DNA of 61,175 nt from an uncultured Akkermansia sp. GTDB lineage: Bacteria; Verrucomicrobiota; Verrucomicrobiia; Verrucomicrobiales; Akkermansiaceae. A program made the translations under genes and the position numbers. Below are positions 49,616 to 57,658 of the stretch, in pieces. A model generated the notes under the pieces. The model had not been told where the DNA came from and ran no database searches. It saw nothing but the letters and a program-made list of their open reading frames with translations. Numbering within the stretch: position 1 is the stretch's first letter; each line of letters opens with the position of its first letter. The stretch covers positions 1 through 61,175 of the forward strand of contig URLZ01000009.1 in the NCBI GenBank assembly GCA_900548895.1, read 5' to 3'.

Positions 49616-50590
49616 ATGAGTGTAACCTACATCGATGCGATTCACCGGGCGATGCTCGAGCTGCTGGAGGAAGACCCGCAGGTCTTTCTCTTCGGCGAGG
49701 ATATCGCCGGCAGTTTCGGCGGCGCCTTCAAAGCGACCAAGGGGCTGGCGGAGCGTTTCCCCGGCCGCGTCATCAACGCGCCGATCAGCGAGGATGCGAT
49801 TGTGGGGCTGGGCGTGGGCGCGGCGCTGGGCGGCATGAAGCCGATTGTCGAGATGCAGTTTGCCGACTTCGGCACCATCGGGCAAAACCAGATGGGCAAC
49901 AACGCCGGGGCTCATTTTTACCGCACAGGCATTCCCATCAACCTGACGATGCGCATGCCCTGCGGCGGCACGCCCGGCGGCGGCCCCTTCCACAGCCAGA
50001 GCCTCGAAGCGCTCTTTGCGCACTACCCGGGGCTGCACGTCTTCACGCCGGCAACAGTGGCCGACGCCTACTACATGCTCAAGCAGGCGGTGCGCATTCC
50101 CGATCCGGTCGTCTTCATGGAGCACAAGTTCCTCTACCGCTGGCTGAAGGCCGAGAGCTGGCTGGAGCCCGACCCGCTGCCGGTGGGCAAGGCGCGCATC
50201 GCCCGCCCGGGCGAGCACGCGAGCGTGGTGGCCTTCTCGGCGATGGTGCCCGAGGCGCTGAAGGCGGCGGACCTGCTGGAGGCGACGAGCGGCTACAGCA
50301 TTGAGGTGGTGGATCTGCGCAGCGTCAAGCCGATGGATACCGACACGATTCTGGCCTCGGTGGCGCGCACGGGCCGCCTGCTCGTCGTCAGCGAAGACTT
50401 CCCCTGGGGCGGCGTGGCGGCCGAGGTGGTGGCGCGCGTGGCCTCGGAGGGTCTGCACCTGCTCGATGCGCCTCCGCTGCGCCTCTGCTCGAAGGACACG
50501 CCGATTCCCTACCACCCGGACCTCTGGAAGGCCCACCGCCCCGGCAGCGAGCGCATTGCCGAGGCCGTTCGCTACCTTGTTTCGCTCTGA
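49616..50590 (+). CDS. pdhB: Pyruvate dehydrogenase E1 component, beta subunit
   Basis: The 324-residue transketolase-like subunit pairs with E1alpha. It begins MSVTYIDAIHRAMLELLEED and has VFLFGEDIAGSFGGAF, the INAPISEDAIVGLGVGAALG segment and a C-terminal transketolase domain with EVVDLRSVKPMD and VSEDFPWGGVAAEV. The length is standard. The 145-nt leader is a striking pyrimidine tract (about 49540-49606) with no Shine-Dalgarno. The E2 gene begins 22 nt downstream. Confidence 0.92.
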   Translation: MSVTYIDAIHRAMLELLEEDPQVFLFGEDIAGSFGGAFKATKGLAERFPGRVINAPISEDAIVGLGVGAALGGMKPIVEMQFADFGTIGQNQMGNNAGAHFYRTGIPINLTMRMPCGGTPGGGPFHSQSLEALFAHYPGLHVFTPATVADAYYMLKQAVRIPDPVVFMEHKFLYRWLKAESWLEPDPLPVGKARIARPGEHASVVAFSAMVPEALKAADLLEATSGYSIEVVDLRSVKPMDTDTILASVARTGRLLVVSEDFPWGGVAAEVVARVASEGLHLLDAPPLRLCSKDTPIPYHPDLWKAHRPGSERIAEAVRYLVSL

Positions 50591-50612
50591 TCTCTCACCT
50601 TATCTCTCAGTC

Positions 50613-51869
50613 ATGCCTGAAGTACCGATTTTGATGCCCCAGTTGGGCGAGTCCATTGCAGAAGCCACCATCATGCACCGGCTGGTTGCCCCGGGGGATG
50701 TGGTGACGGCCGAGCAGGAAGTGTTTGAAGTGGAGACGAACAAGGCCGTGATGGGCGTCACCTGCGTCTGCGGCGGCACCGTGAAGAGCATTGCGGTGAG
50801 CGAGGGCGAGACGGTTCCCGTGGGCAGCGTGCTGGGCATCATCGAGGCCAGTGAGGAGGAGGTGGAGCGCTCGGGCGCTCAGACGCTCGAGCAGGTGCAG
50901 GCCGCCGGCACGGCGGTGCCGGCTCCGTCGCCCACCTCGGCCGGCGGCGGCGACACCGAGGGAGCGCACTTCCGCACCGAGGGCGAGTACCGCGAATCGT
51001 CGGGCGGCGCTGCTGCGGCAGCGGCCGAGGGCCGAGGCCTGCCGGTGCCCCTCGGGGTGCGAGGGGCCCATTACCTCTCGCCGCGCATCCGCGCGCGCAT
51101 GGACGAGCTGGGCATCACGGAGGCCGATCTCGGCTACATCAGCGGCACGGGAGCCGGCGGGCGCATCACGATTGACGACTTCGAGCACTTCCTCAACTAC
51201 GTGGACGGCTGGCCGTCGCGCAAGGCCTCGCCGATGCGCCGCAGCGTCTCGAGCAGCATGCAGCGCACCTGGCGCCGCCCGATTGCGAGCGCGGGGCGCC
51301 CGATCTACATGGCGCCCGTCATGCTGCACCGCAAGCACCACCCCCGCAAGCCGGGCATCACGCTCTACTTCGTGCGCGCGCTGGCGCTGGCGCTGGCGGA
51401 GTTCCCGGAGTGCGCGGGCTACATGGTCGGCGATCGCATTCTGACGCCCAAGCGCATCGACCTCGGCGTGGCGGTGCAGGTGACGGACGGCGTGATGGTG
51501 CCGGTGATGCGCAACGTCAACGAGTACACGCTCGACGAACTCGTCGACGAGTACAACAAAATCGTCGCGCAGGCGCGCTCGCGCCGTCTCGATGACGCCT
51601 ACCTCGGCGGCGGCATTGCAACGGTGACGAACTTCGGCGGTTTCGGACTGACGGACGGCACGCCGATGCCTCTGCCCAGTGAGAGTCTGATTCTGGGCGT
51701 GGGCGCGGTGCAGAAGGTGCCCGTGTGGAGCGATGAGGTCGAGTGCTTCATCCCGGTGGAGCAGGCGCGCATCGTCGCCTCCTTCGACCACCGCGTGGTG
51801 GACGGCGGCGACATCGGCCGCCTCATGCAGCGCATCGCCTACTTCCTCGAGCACCCCGACAAGCTCTGA
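50613..51869 (+). CDS. Dihydrolipoyl acyltransferase (E2) of a 2-oxo acid dehydrogenase complex
   Basis: The 418-residue protein has one lipoyl domain (residues ~1-80, lipoyl lysine in FEVETNKAVMGV), a Ser/Gly/Glu/Ala-rich linker, a peripheral subunit-binding domain (YLSPRIRARMDELGITEADL, then GTGAGGRITIDDF) and a catalytic domain ending with ASFDHRVVDGGDIGRLMQ, which carries the active-site HxxxDG. It transfers the acyl group to CoA. The lipoyl site reads ETNKA instead of the commoner ETDKA. With E1alpha, E1beta and lpdA nearby, pyruvate dehydrogenase is the most likely complex. Confidence 0.92.
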   Translation: MPEVPILMPQLGESIAEATIMHRLVAPGDVVTAEQEVFEVETNKAVMGVTCVCGGTVKSIAVSEGETVPVGSVLGIIEASEEEVERSGAQTLEQVQAAGTAVPAPSPTSAGGGDTEGAHFRTEGEYRESSGGAAAAAAEGRGLPVPLGVRGAHYLSPRIRARMDELGITEADLGYISGTGAGGRITIDDFEHFLNYVDGWPSRKASPMRRSVSSSMQRTWRRPIASAGRPIYMAPVMLHRKHHPRKPGITLYFVRALALALAEFPECAGYMVGDRILTPKRIDLGVAVQVTDGVMVPVMRNVNEYTLDELVDEYNKIVAQARSRRLDDAYLGGGIATVTNFGGFGLTDGTPMPLPSESLILGVGAVQKVPVWSDEVECFIPVEQARIVASFDHRVVDGGDIGRLMQRIAYFLEHPDKL

Positions 51870-52007
51870 GCCCCGCGCAACGGCGCAGTCGGGCCGAGAC
51901 TCCTGCGTCCCCCGCGACGGCTCCCGAGCCGCGCCCCAAGCAACGACCGCGCCGACTCCGAGCCGCGTCCGCACACCCCAACCCGAACACCCCCACCTGC
52001 AACACCG

Positions 52008-53180
52008 ATGGCTGAACTCCCCGACCGCATCCGCACGCTGGGCATCATTGCCGGCGCCGGCGAATACCCGAGGCTGGCGCTGGAGGGCGCGCGGCGCGCC
52101 GGCGTGCGCGTCGTCGTCGCCGGCATCAAGGGCTCCGTCGAGAAAGGACTGGCCGGGCTCTGCGACGTCTACGGCAGCTTCCGCGTCGGCTCGCTGGCGC
52201 GCATCGGCGACTTTCTGCGCGAGAACGAGGTGCACCACCTCATGATGGCGGGGCAGATCCGCCCCTCCTCGATCTACACCATGTGGCCCGACGAGCTCGC
52301 GCGGCGCCTGCTGGCGGAGCTCGACCGCCGCAACGCGCACACCATCTTCGGCACCATCTGCCGCGAGCTCAACGCCCGAGGCATCAGCGTGCTGCCGGCC
52401 ACCACCTTCATGGAGGACAACATGCCCGGCGAGGGTCTCATCGCCGGGCCGGCACCGACGGAGGCCCAGCTGCGCGAGGCCGACCACGGCCTTGAACTCG
52501 CGCGCGAGATTGCGAGGCTCGACATCGGGCAGAGCCTCATCGTGCAGGGCGAGCGCGTCATGTGCGTCGAAGCCTTCAAGGGCACCAACGAATGCCTGCA
52601 AGCCGGCGGGCATCGGCGCGAGCCCGTCACCCTCTGCAAAGTGACCAAGCCCGGGCACGACCTGCGCTTCGACGTGCCCTGCATCGGCCTGAGCACCATC
52701 CGCAACTGCATCGACGCCCGAGTCAACCACATCGTCATCGAAGCCGGGCGCACCATCATCTTTCAGCGCGAAGCCGTGCTCGCCCTCTGCGAACAGCACG
52801 GCATCACCCTGCACGCACGCCGCGTGCCGACGGGCGGCATCCGCCTCAGCGAGCCCGGGCACGTCCGCGGAGACGCCGAGCACGCGCGCTTCATCGCCGA
52901 GGCCATCGAGAAACTCGGCATCGGCCACAGCGCCGTCGTCTGCGACGGCGTCGTCATCGCCGTTGAAGACCCCGACGGCCCGGCCAAGTGCCTCGAGCGC
53001 GCCGGGGCCTACATGAGGCGCCTGCGCCTCGCCCGCCTGCTCAACTGGCTGGGCAACCTGCTGCTCGGGCGCCGCTGCGCCCCGCCCGCACCCATGATCC
53101 TCGGCGGCACCGCCGCCCTGACCATCACCCCGACCCTGCGGCGCCTCGCCCGGCAAGGCGGCATCGTGCTGCCGGAGTAA
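52008..53180 (+). CDS. lpxI: LpxI-type UDP-2,3-diacylglucosamine pyrophosphatase with duplicated C-terminal segment
   Basis: LpxI hydrolyses UDP-2,3-diacylglucosamine to lipid X in lipid A synthesis and substitutes for LpxH. Family marks are LGIIAGAGEYPRLALEGAR at the N-terminus, LMMAGQIRPSSIY, and the LDIGQSLIVQGERVMCVEAF block, then TKPGHDLRFDVPCIGLSTI and VIEAGRTIIFQREAVLAL. The normal length is about 280; this has 390. Residues ~295-338 of the extension (KLGIGHSAVVCDGVVIAVED and onward to CLERAG) resemble residues ~162-204, suggesting an internal partial duplication. No other lpx gene is next to it. Confidence 0.88.
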   Translation: MAELPDRIRTLGIIAGAGEYPRLALEGARRAGVRVVVAGIKGSVEKGLAGLCDVYGSFRVGSLARIGDFLRENEVHHLMMAGQIRPSSIYTMWPDELARRLLAELDRRNAHTIFGTICRELNARGISVLPATTFMEDNMPGEGLIAGPAPTEAQLREADHGLELAREIARLDIGQSLIVQGERVMCVEAFKGTNECLQAGGHRREPVTLCKVTKPGHDLRFDVPCIGLSTIRNCIDARVNHIVIEAGRTIIFQREAVLALCEQHGITLHARRVPTGGIRLSEPGHVRGDAEHARFIAEAIEKLGIGHSAVVCDGVVIAVEDPDGPAKCLERAGAYMRRLRLARLLNWLGNLLLGRRCAPPAPMILGGTAALTITPTLRRLARQGGIVLPE

Positions 53181-53377
53181 AGCCGCGGCACGGAGTGAAC
53201 GACGGCAGCCCGACGGCAGACACGTCGGCAGCCATCGCCCCCCACGCAGTCCTGCACCGCGCTCAGACCCTCAGAGCCGAAGCGCGCAGTGCCGCGAAGC
53301 CCCCGCCGAGTGACCTCGCGAGCAACCGACGACCGCCGAGCGACCGACAGAGACCCCTGCCCGCCGCACGCCCGGCC

Positions 53378-55606
53378 TCAGTCCCGCTTCTCGGACTCGC
53401 GGGGCAGGTGCGGCACCAGCGTGCGCTGGCGCGCCTGCTGGCGCGTGCGCGCCCGCTGCAAGGCCTGGCGGTGCAGATACTCCTGCATGCGGAAAGGCTT
53501 GCCGTTGCGCGGCACCGGGCGCGACGAACCGTCGGGCAGAATCAGCGACGCCTGCGTATTGTCGCGGAAGCAGGCGTCGAGAATACCGCAGACGCGGCGG
53601 GCAATCGCCGCATCGAGCACCGGAATCATCAACTCCACCCGGCGATCGAGATTGCGGCTCATCCAGTCAGCACTCGCAATATACACCAGAGCATTGCCGC
53701 CGTTGTGGAAATGGAAAATGCGCGAATGCTCCAAGTATCGATCCACGATACTCACGATGCGCGTATGCTTCTGCGCCTGCGGAGACGAAGGCGCCCAGCA
53801 GCAGATTCCGCGAACATTAAGCCGAATCTCCACCCCCGCACCGGCCGCGCGATCCAGCGCACGAATCATCTCCGCATCATTGAGCGAATTCATCTTCGCA
53901 CGAATTTCCGCACGCTCACCGCGCTCCGCGCGTGACGTCTCCGCCTCAATCAGCTCCAGCAAACGCGCCTTCATCATCGCCGGAGACACATACAGGCGGC
54001 GGAACTGCATCAGGCGCGTCAGACCCGTCACCGAATTGAAAAACTGCGACGCATCGGCCCCCAGCTCCTCGCGGCACGTCAGCAGCGACAAATCCGTGTA
54101 AATGCGCGCCGTCTTCTCATTGTAATTTCCCGTGCCGAAGTGGCAGTAGCGGCGCAGCGAACCATTCTCGCGCCGCACAATCAGCAGCACCTTCGCATGC
54201 GTCTTGAAGCCGCGCACCCCGTACACCACGCGCACGCCCGAGCGCTGCAAGCGCTCCGCCTGCACCAAATTGTGCCCCTCATCAAAGCGCGCCTTGAGCT
54301 CCACCAGCACCGTCACCTGCTTGCCGCTCTCCGCCGCGCGGCAGAGCGCCGCAATAAAGCGCGACTGATGCGCCGTGCGATACAGCACCTGCTTGATCAC
54401 CAGCACATCCGGATCCTCCGCCGCCTCCTCCACCAGGCGCACCACCGGCTCGTAATTCTCATAGGGGTTGTTGATGAGGATATCCCCCTGCGCCATGTTC
54501 TCAAACATGCTCAGCGACGGATCCACCGACGCCGGATACACCGGCAGCCAGGTCTCAATCTTGAGGTGATCATTGCCCGGCTCAAACGCCATCGAGCCCC
54601 AGTCCACCAAGCGCAGCATGCCCGGAACGCGCTCCTGCATCGCGCGCGCATCCGCCCCGGCCACCGCCGCAATGCGGCGGGCGAAATCCGGCGGCGTCGA
54701 CTCCGGCATCTCCAGGCGCACGCAGTCCGAGAACTTGCGCGCCACCAGCACCTCCTCCATCTCGCGGGCAAAATTGCCACCCTCCGCCTCCACCACCGCG
54801 ATATCGCCGTTGCGCGTCACGCGGAAGGGACTGCTGTGCAGCACGCGCTCCCCCGGGAACAAGCGGCCGATGAAAGCCATCACCAAATCCTCCAGCATCA
54901 CATAGCCGTCCTTGCCCAGCGCCGACGAATGCACGCGGCGCGGCAGCAGCTCCGGCAGCGGCACCGCCACAAAGCGGCTCGACGCCCCCTCCGCCGCCAC
55001 GCGCCCCTCTCCGCTCACGCCCCCCGCAGCCCCTGCGGACTCCGCCACAGACGAAGCAGCCCCGGGCACCTCAGCCGCGCCGGCCTCGGCAGAACGCGAA
55101 GCCCCGGCCTGCGGCGCGGCAGCGTCGGCGGGCGCAAGCTCCAACGCCACAATGAGACTGAGCGAAGGCAGCGTCGGCGGCACCTCCACCTCCATCGCCA
55201 GCGGCGTGAGCAGCGGCGCCACCTGATCGTGGAAAAACTGCTCCAGCGTCGTGTACTGCGCCGGCGTCAGATCCCCCATCGAGAGAGGCGACAGCCCCTC
55301 GCGGCGCAGCAGCGGCAAAAGCTCCTCATTCATCAGCGCGTACTGCTGGCGCACCATCTTCGCCACGCGCGTGCGAATCTTCTCCAACTGCTCGTGCGGC
55401 GACAGCCCGGCGGGATCCGTCGTCAGCTTGCCCGACTGCTCCAACAGCATCAGGCCGCCCACGCGCACCTGAAAAAACTCATCGAGATTGCTCGCCGTAA
55501 TCGACAAAAATTTGATGCGCTCAAGCAGCGGCAGATCCGTTCGACAAGCCTGATCCAGCACGCGCTGATTGAACTCCAGCCACGACAGTTCACGATTGAT
55601 ATACAT
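53378..55606 (-). CDS. ppk1: Polyphosphate kinase 1
   Basis: The 742-residue enzyme makes polyphosphate from ATP. It starts MYINRELSWLEFNQRVLDQA and has the catalytic histidine region RYCHFGTGNYNEKTARIYTD, the preceding KARFDEGHNLVQAERL block, and the late FHFHNGGNALVYIASADWMS and NLDRRVELMIPV segments. Residues ~155-210 hold an Ala/Gly/Ser/Glu-rich low-complexity insertion (for example GASRSAEAGAAEVPGAASS) inside an otherwise conserved domain. The C-terminus is an Arg/Gln-rich tail. It is transcribed divergently from rubrerythrin. Confidence 0.93.
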   Translation of the reverse strand: MYINRELSWLEFNQRVLDQACRTDLPLLERIKFLSITASNLDEFFQVRVGGLMLLEQSGKLTTDPAGLSPHEQLEKIRTRVAKMVRQQYALMNEELLPLLRREGLSPLSMGDLTPAQYTTLEQFFHDQVAPLLTPLAMEVEVPPTLPSLSLIVALELAPADAAAPQAGASRSAEAGAAEVPGAASSVAESAGAAGGVSGEGRVAAEGASSRFVAVPLPELLPRRVHSSALGKDGYVMLEDLVMAFIGRLFPGERVLHSSPFRVTRNGDIAVVEAEGGNFAREMEEVLVARKFSDCVRLEMPESTPPDFARRIAAVAGADARAMQERVPGMLRLVDWGSMAFEPGNDHLKIETWLPVYPASVDPSLSMFENMAQGDILINNPYENYEPVVRLVEEAAEDPDVLVIKQVLYRTAHQSRFIAALCRAAESGKQVTVLVELKARFDEGHNLVQAERLQRSGVRVVYGVRGFKTHAKVLLIVRRENGSLRRYCHFGTGNYNEKTARIYTDLSLLTCREELGADASQFFNSVTGLTRLMQFRRLYVSPAMMKARLLELIEAETSRAERGERAEIRAKMNSLNDAEMIRALDRAAGAGVEIRLNVRGICCWAPSSPQAQKHTRIVSIVDRYLEHSRIFHFHNGGNALVYIASADWMSRNLDRRVELMIPVLDAAIARRVCGILDACFRDNTQASLILPDGSSRPVPRNGKPFRMQEYLHRQALQRARTRQQARQRTLVPHLPRESEKRD

Positions 55607-55638
55607 AGACGCAGAGAAGCCGCCTTTGCAGCTCCCTC

Positions 55639-55668
55639 ATGCTAGCACAGCGCGGGCAGATCGGTCAA
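55639..55668 (-). promoter_or_regulatory. ppk1 promoter
   Basis: Minus strand TTGACC (55663-55668), 18 nt, TAGCAT (55639-55644). The ATG is 32 nt downstream of the -10. Confidence 0.6.
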
Positions 55669-55862
55669 GCCTCCAATCCGCCACGTGGCGCAATCCTCAC
55701 AGCGCACCACCCCCAACAAAGCGCCCACCAGCCTAGTCACGCGCCCACCTGTCCCGCCGGAGCCTCCCCCTGCCCTGCCAGAGCCCCCCCCGGCGTGAAA
55801 GCCACTCACCGCCCCAAGCCCCACCCGGTAGCGAAATTCAGGCAGCAGAACGCACAATCCGC

Positions 55863-55890
55863 TTGTCAAGCCAACGCCCTGTGCTAGAAT
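55863..55890 (+). promoter_or_regulatory. Leaderless promoter of rubrerythrin
   Basis: TTGTCA (55863-55868), 16 nt, TAGAAT (55885-55890), then seven nucleotides to ATG 55898. An in-frame ATG at 55889 overlaps the -10 box and is not credible. Confidence 0.65.
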
Positions 55891-55897
55891 GAGGCCT

Positions 55898-56443
55898 ATG
55901 CCAAACACCATTGAAAACCTCCGCACCGCCCTCATCGGCGAAAGCACCGCCTGCGCCACCTATGCCGCCTACGCCAGCAAGGCCCTGCAGGAAGGCTACC
56001 CGCAGATCGCCAAACTCTTCGAGGCCACCTCCAAGGCCGAGCGCATCCATGCCGGCAACCACATGCGCGCCCTGGCCAAACTCGGCGGCGAAGTGCCCGA
56101 ATACGAAATCAACATCAAGATCGGCACCACGCTCGAGAACCTCAAGGCCGCCCGCGCCGGTGAAGTCTACGAATTCACCGAAATGTACCCGCCGATGATC
56201 TCTCAGGCCGAGGCCGAAGGCGAAACCCAGGCCCGCACCGGCTTCGCCTGGGCCATGGAGACTGAGAAATCGCACGCGCGCCTCTACGCCGAAGCCATCC
56301 GCCAGCTCGAATCGGGCGAGAAGCTCAACCTGCCGGCCAAATACTGGGTCTGCCCGCTCTGCGGCGAAACCTTCGGCAGCCTCGAGGGCGTCACGAAGTG
56401 CCACCTCTGCAACGTGCCGACCGAGCGCTTCATCGAGTTCTGA
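55898..56443 (+). CDS. Rubrerythrin
   Basis: The 181-residue protein reduces hydrogen peroxide in anaerobes. It has a ferritin-like diiron domain with carboxylate ligands in LIGESTACATYAAYASKA and the EATSKAERIHAGNHMRAL segment (ExxH), a second half with EGETQARTGFAWAMETEKSH, and a C-terminal rubredoxin-like zinc/iron site YWVCPLCGETFGSLEG...KCHLCNVPTE with four cysteines. The length and layout are typical. It is followed by a bidirectional terminator. Confidence 0.93.
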   Translation: MPNTIENLRTALIGESTACATYAAYASKALQEGYPQIAKLFEATSKAERIHAGNHMRALAKLGGEVPEYEINIKIGTTLENLKAARAGEVYEFTEMYPPMISQAEAEGETQARTGFAWAMETEKSHARLYAEAIRQLESGEKLNLPAKYWVCPLCGETFGSLEGVTKCHLCNVPTERFIEF

Positions 56444-56581
56444 TCCGTCGCCGCCGCGCCTCCCGACAGCGCCCCGAGAGCCCACACCGGGCCACCCGAG
56501 GCAGGTCCAAAGCCACGCGGCAGCGAACACCCGCGGCAGCACACCGGCGATGAGCTCATCCCGGAGCACTGCCCGCAACCC

Positions 56582-56614
56582 AAAAAGGCTCCCCCGCCAT
56601 CGGGGGAGCCTTTT
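56582..56614. terminator. Bidirectional terminator between rubrerythrin and the lipoprotein gene
   Basis: GGCTCCCCC/GGGGGAGCC stem with a short GCCATC-type loop, five A on the left and four T on the right, so it can act on both convergent genes. Confidence 0.9.
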
Positions 56615-56656
56615 GACGTATAGCTGAAACCTTCAGCCGGGGAATAGCCCAGAAAC

Positions 56657-57220
56657 TCAGGCCCCCGGCGCATCGATGTCAGCACCGCCCGGCGACGTAA
56701 ACAGCTCCGCCTTAAAACGGCCGACCGTTTCCCCCGCCGGGCTCTTGGCTATAACCGTCGCGTCGCGGAAGGAAAGCGTCAGAGTGTACGTAGCGCCGTC
56801 CTTGATCTCGCTCCCTTCAGGAATCCCCCAGAACTTCTTGAAGATCGCATCCTCCTTCATCGCATCGGAACTGCTGAACTCGATCGAGATCACAGCCTGA
56901 GTCGGAGACGCGGCAATCGACTCATTCAACTGATACGTCATCTTGCACGCATACTCTCCACCCTCGTCATCGTCGAGGCGAAAGATACCGCTCGTCACCG
57001 TCGCCGTTGTATCAGTCGAGCTTCCGCCTTGCACGCGCAGCAGACACGACTCGCCATTGACCCATATCGTATAACCCATCTTCCCCTGAGCGAAATCGCT
57101 CGGCGAGATCGGCTGCACCGCGGCGTTAGCGTTCGTGCCATTGCCGCCACCGCCGCCACATGAAACGGCACCCAGCAGCGCCGAGGCTGCCACCATCATG
57201 ATTTGGAGTGTCTTTTTCAT
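56657..57220 (-). CDS. Predicted lipoprotein of unknown function
   Basis: A 187-residue protein with a clear lipoprotein signal (MKKTLQIMMVAASALLGAVSC, lipobox GAVSC) followed by a glycine run and a Thr/Asn-rich linker. The rest reads as a small beta-rich domain with strands such as GYTIWVNGESCLLRV and YTLTLSFRDATVIAKS, and two further cysteines. Family not recognised. A Shine-Dalgarno AAGGA lies 7 nt before the ATG. It probably sits in the periplasm or at the surface. Confidence 0.78.
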   Translation of the reverse strand: MKKTLQIMMVAASALLGAVSCGGGGGNGTNANAAVQPISPSDFAQGKMGYTIWVNGESCLLRVQGGSSTDTTATVTSGIFRLDDDEGGEYACKMTYQLNESIAASPTQAVISIEFSSSDAMKEDAIFKKFWGIPEGSEIKDGATYTLTLSFRDATVIAKSPAGETVGRFKAELFTSPGGADIDAPGA

Positions 57221-57253
57221 CGTGTATCCTTGCCCGTTGTCTCGGGCAGGGCG

Positions 57254-57281
57254 ATTATGCCGTAAAGCGCCCCTAAGTCAA
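57254..57281 (-). promoter_or_regulatory. Promoter of the lipoprotein gene
   Basis: Minus strand TTGACT (57276-57281), 16 nt, CATAAT (57254-57259). The ATG is 33 nt downstream. Confidence 0.6.
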
Positions 57282-57405
57282 GCCGAAGCGGCCGCAGGCA
57301 ATCCCCAAAAAATCCAAACAATCCCTACGCCAGGACTCCCCTTCCGAAGCCGCCTCGTCACACCTCCTCGTCGCGACCCCGCGCCATCCGCCTGCCCCAT
57401 CTCAT

Positions 57406-57434
57406 CCCCCCCCCCCCCCCCCTCCCCCCCCCCC
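57406..57434 (+). repeat. Poly-C tract (17 C, T, 11 C)
   Basis: Seventeen cytosines (57406-57422), one T, and eleven more cytosines (57424-57434). Tracts of this length are prone to slippage. It is about 190 nt upstream of the lyase promoter. Confidence 0.85.
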
Positions 57435-57623
57435 GTCCATCCGACAGCCACGTCTCTCCGCCCCCCCGCCTCGGCACAGCCCTCCTCACAGCGCCGAGAT
57501 TCCTCGAACAGCCTCAACTCCGACCTCAGACGAGCCCCAGCCCGCGTGCACACCTCACCCGCAGCCGCAGCCCCCCCCCGCACAGCGCCCGCTCATGGTC
57601 GCGGCAGGGGTATCCCTCCTCGC

Positions 57624-57652
57624 TTGTCAGGCACCGAGCCGCATGCTACAAT
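57624..57652 (+). promoter_or_regulatory. Leaderless promoter of the PL8 lyase gene
   Basis: TTGTCA (57624-57629), 17 nt, TACAAT (57647-57652), then six nucleotides to GTG 57659. Confidence 0.7.
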
Positions 57653-57658
57653 GCAGGC

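Larger units (their letters stand above)
57221..57623. other. Intergenic region with poly-C tract
   Basis: About 400 bases between divergent genes. It contains the lipoprotein promoter on the left, a long homopolymeric cytosine tract in the middle and the lyase promoter at the right end. No gene seen. Confidence 0.65.
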
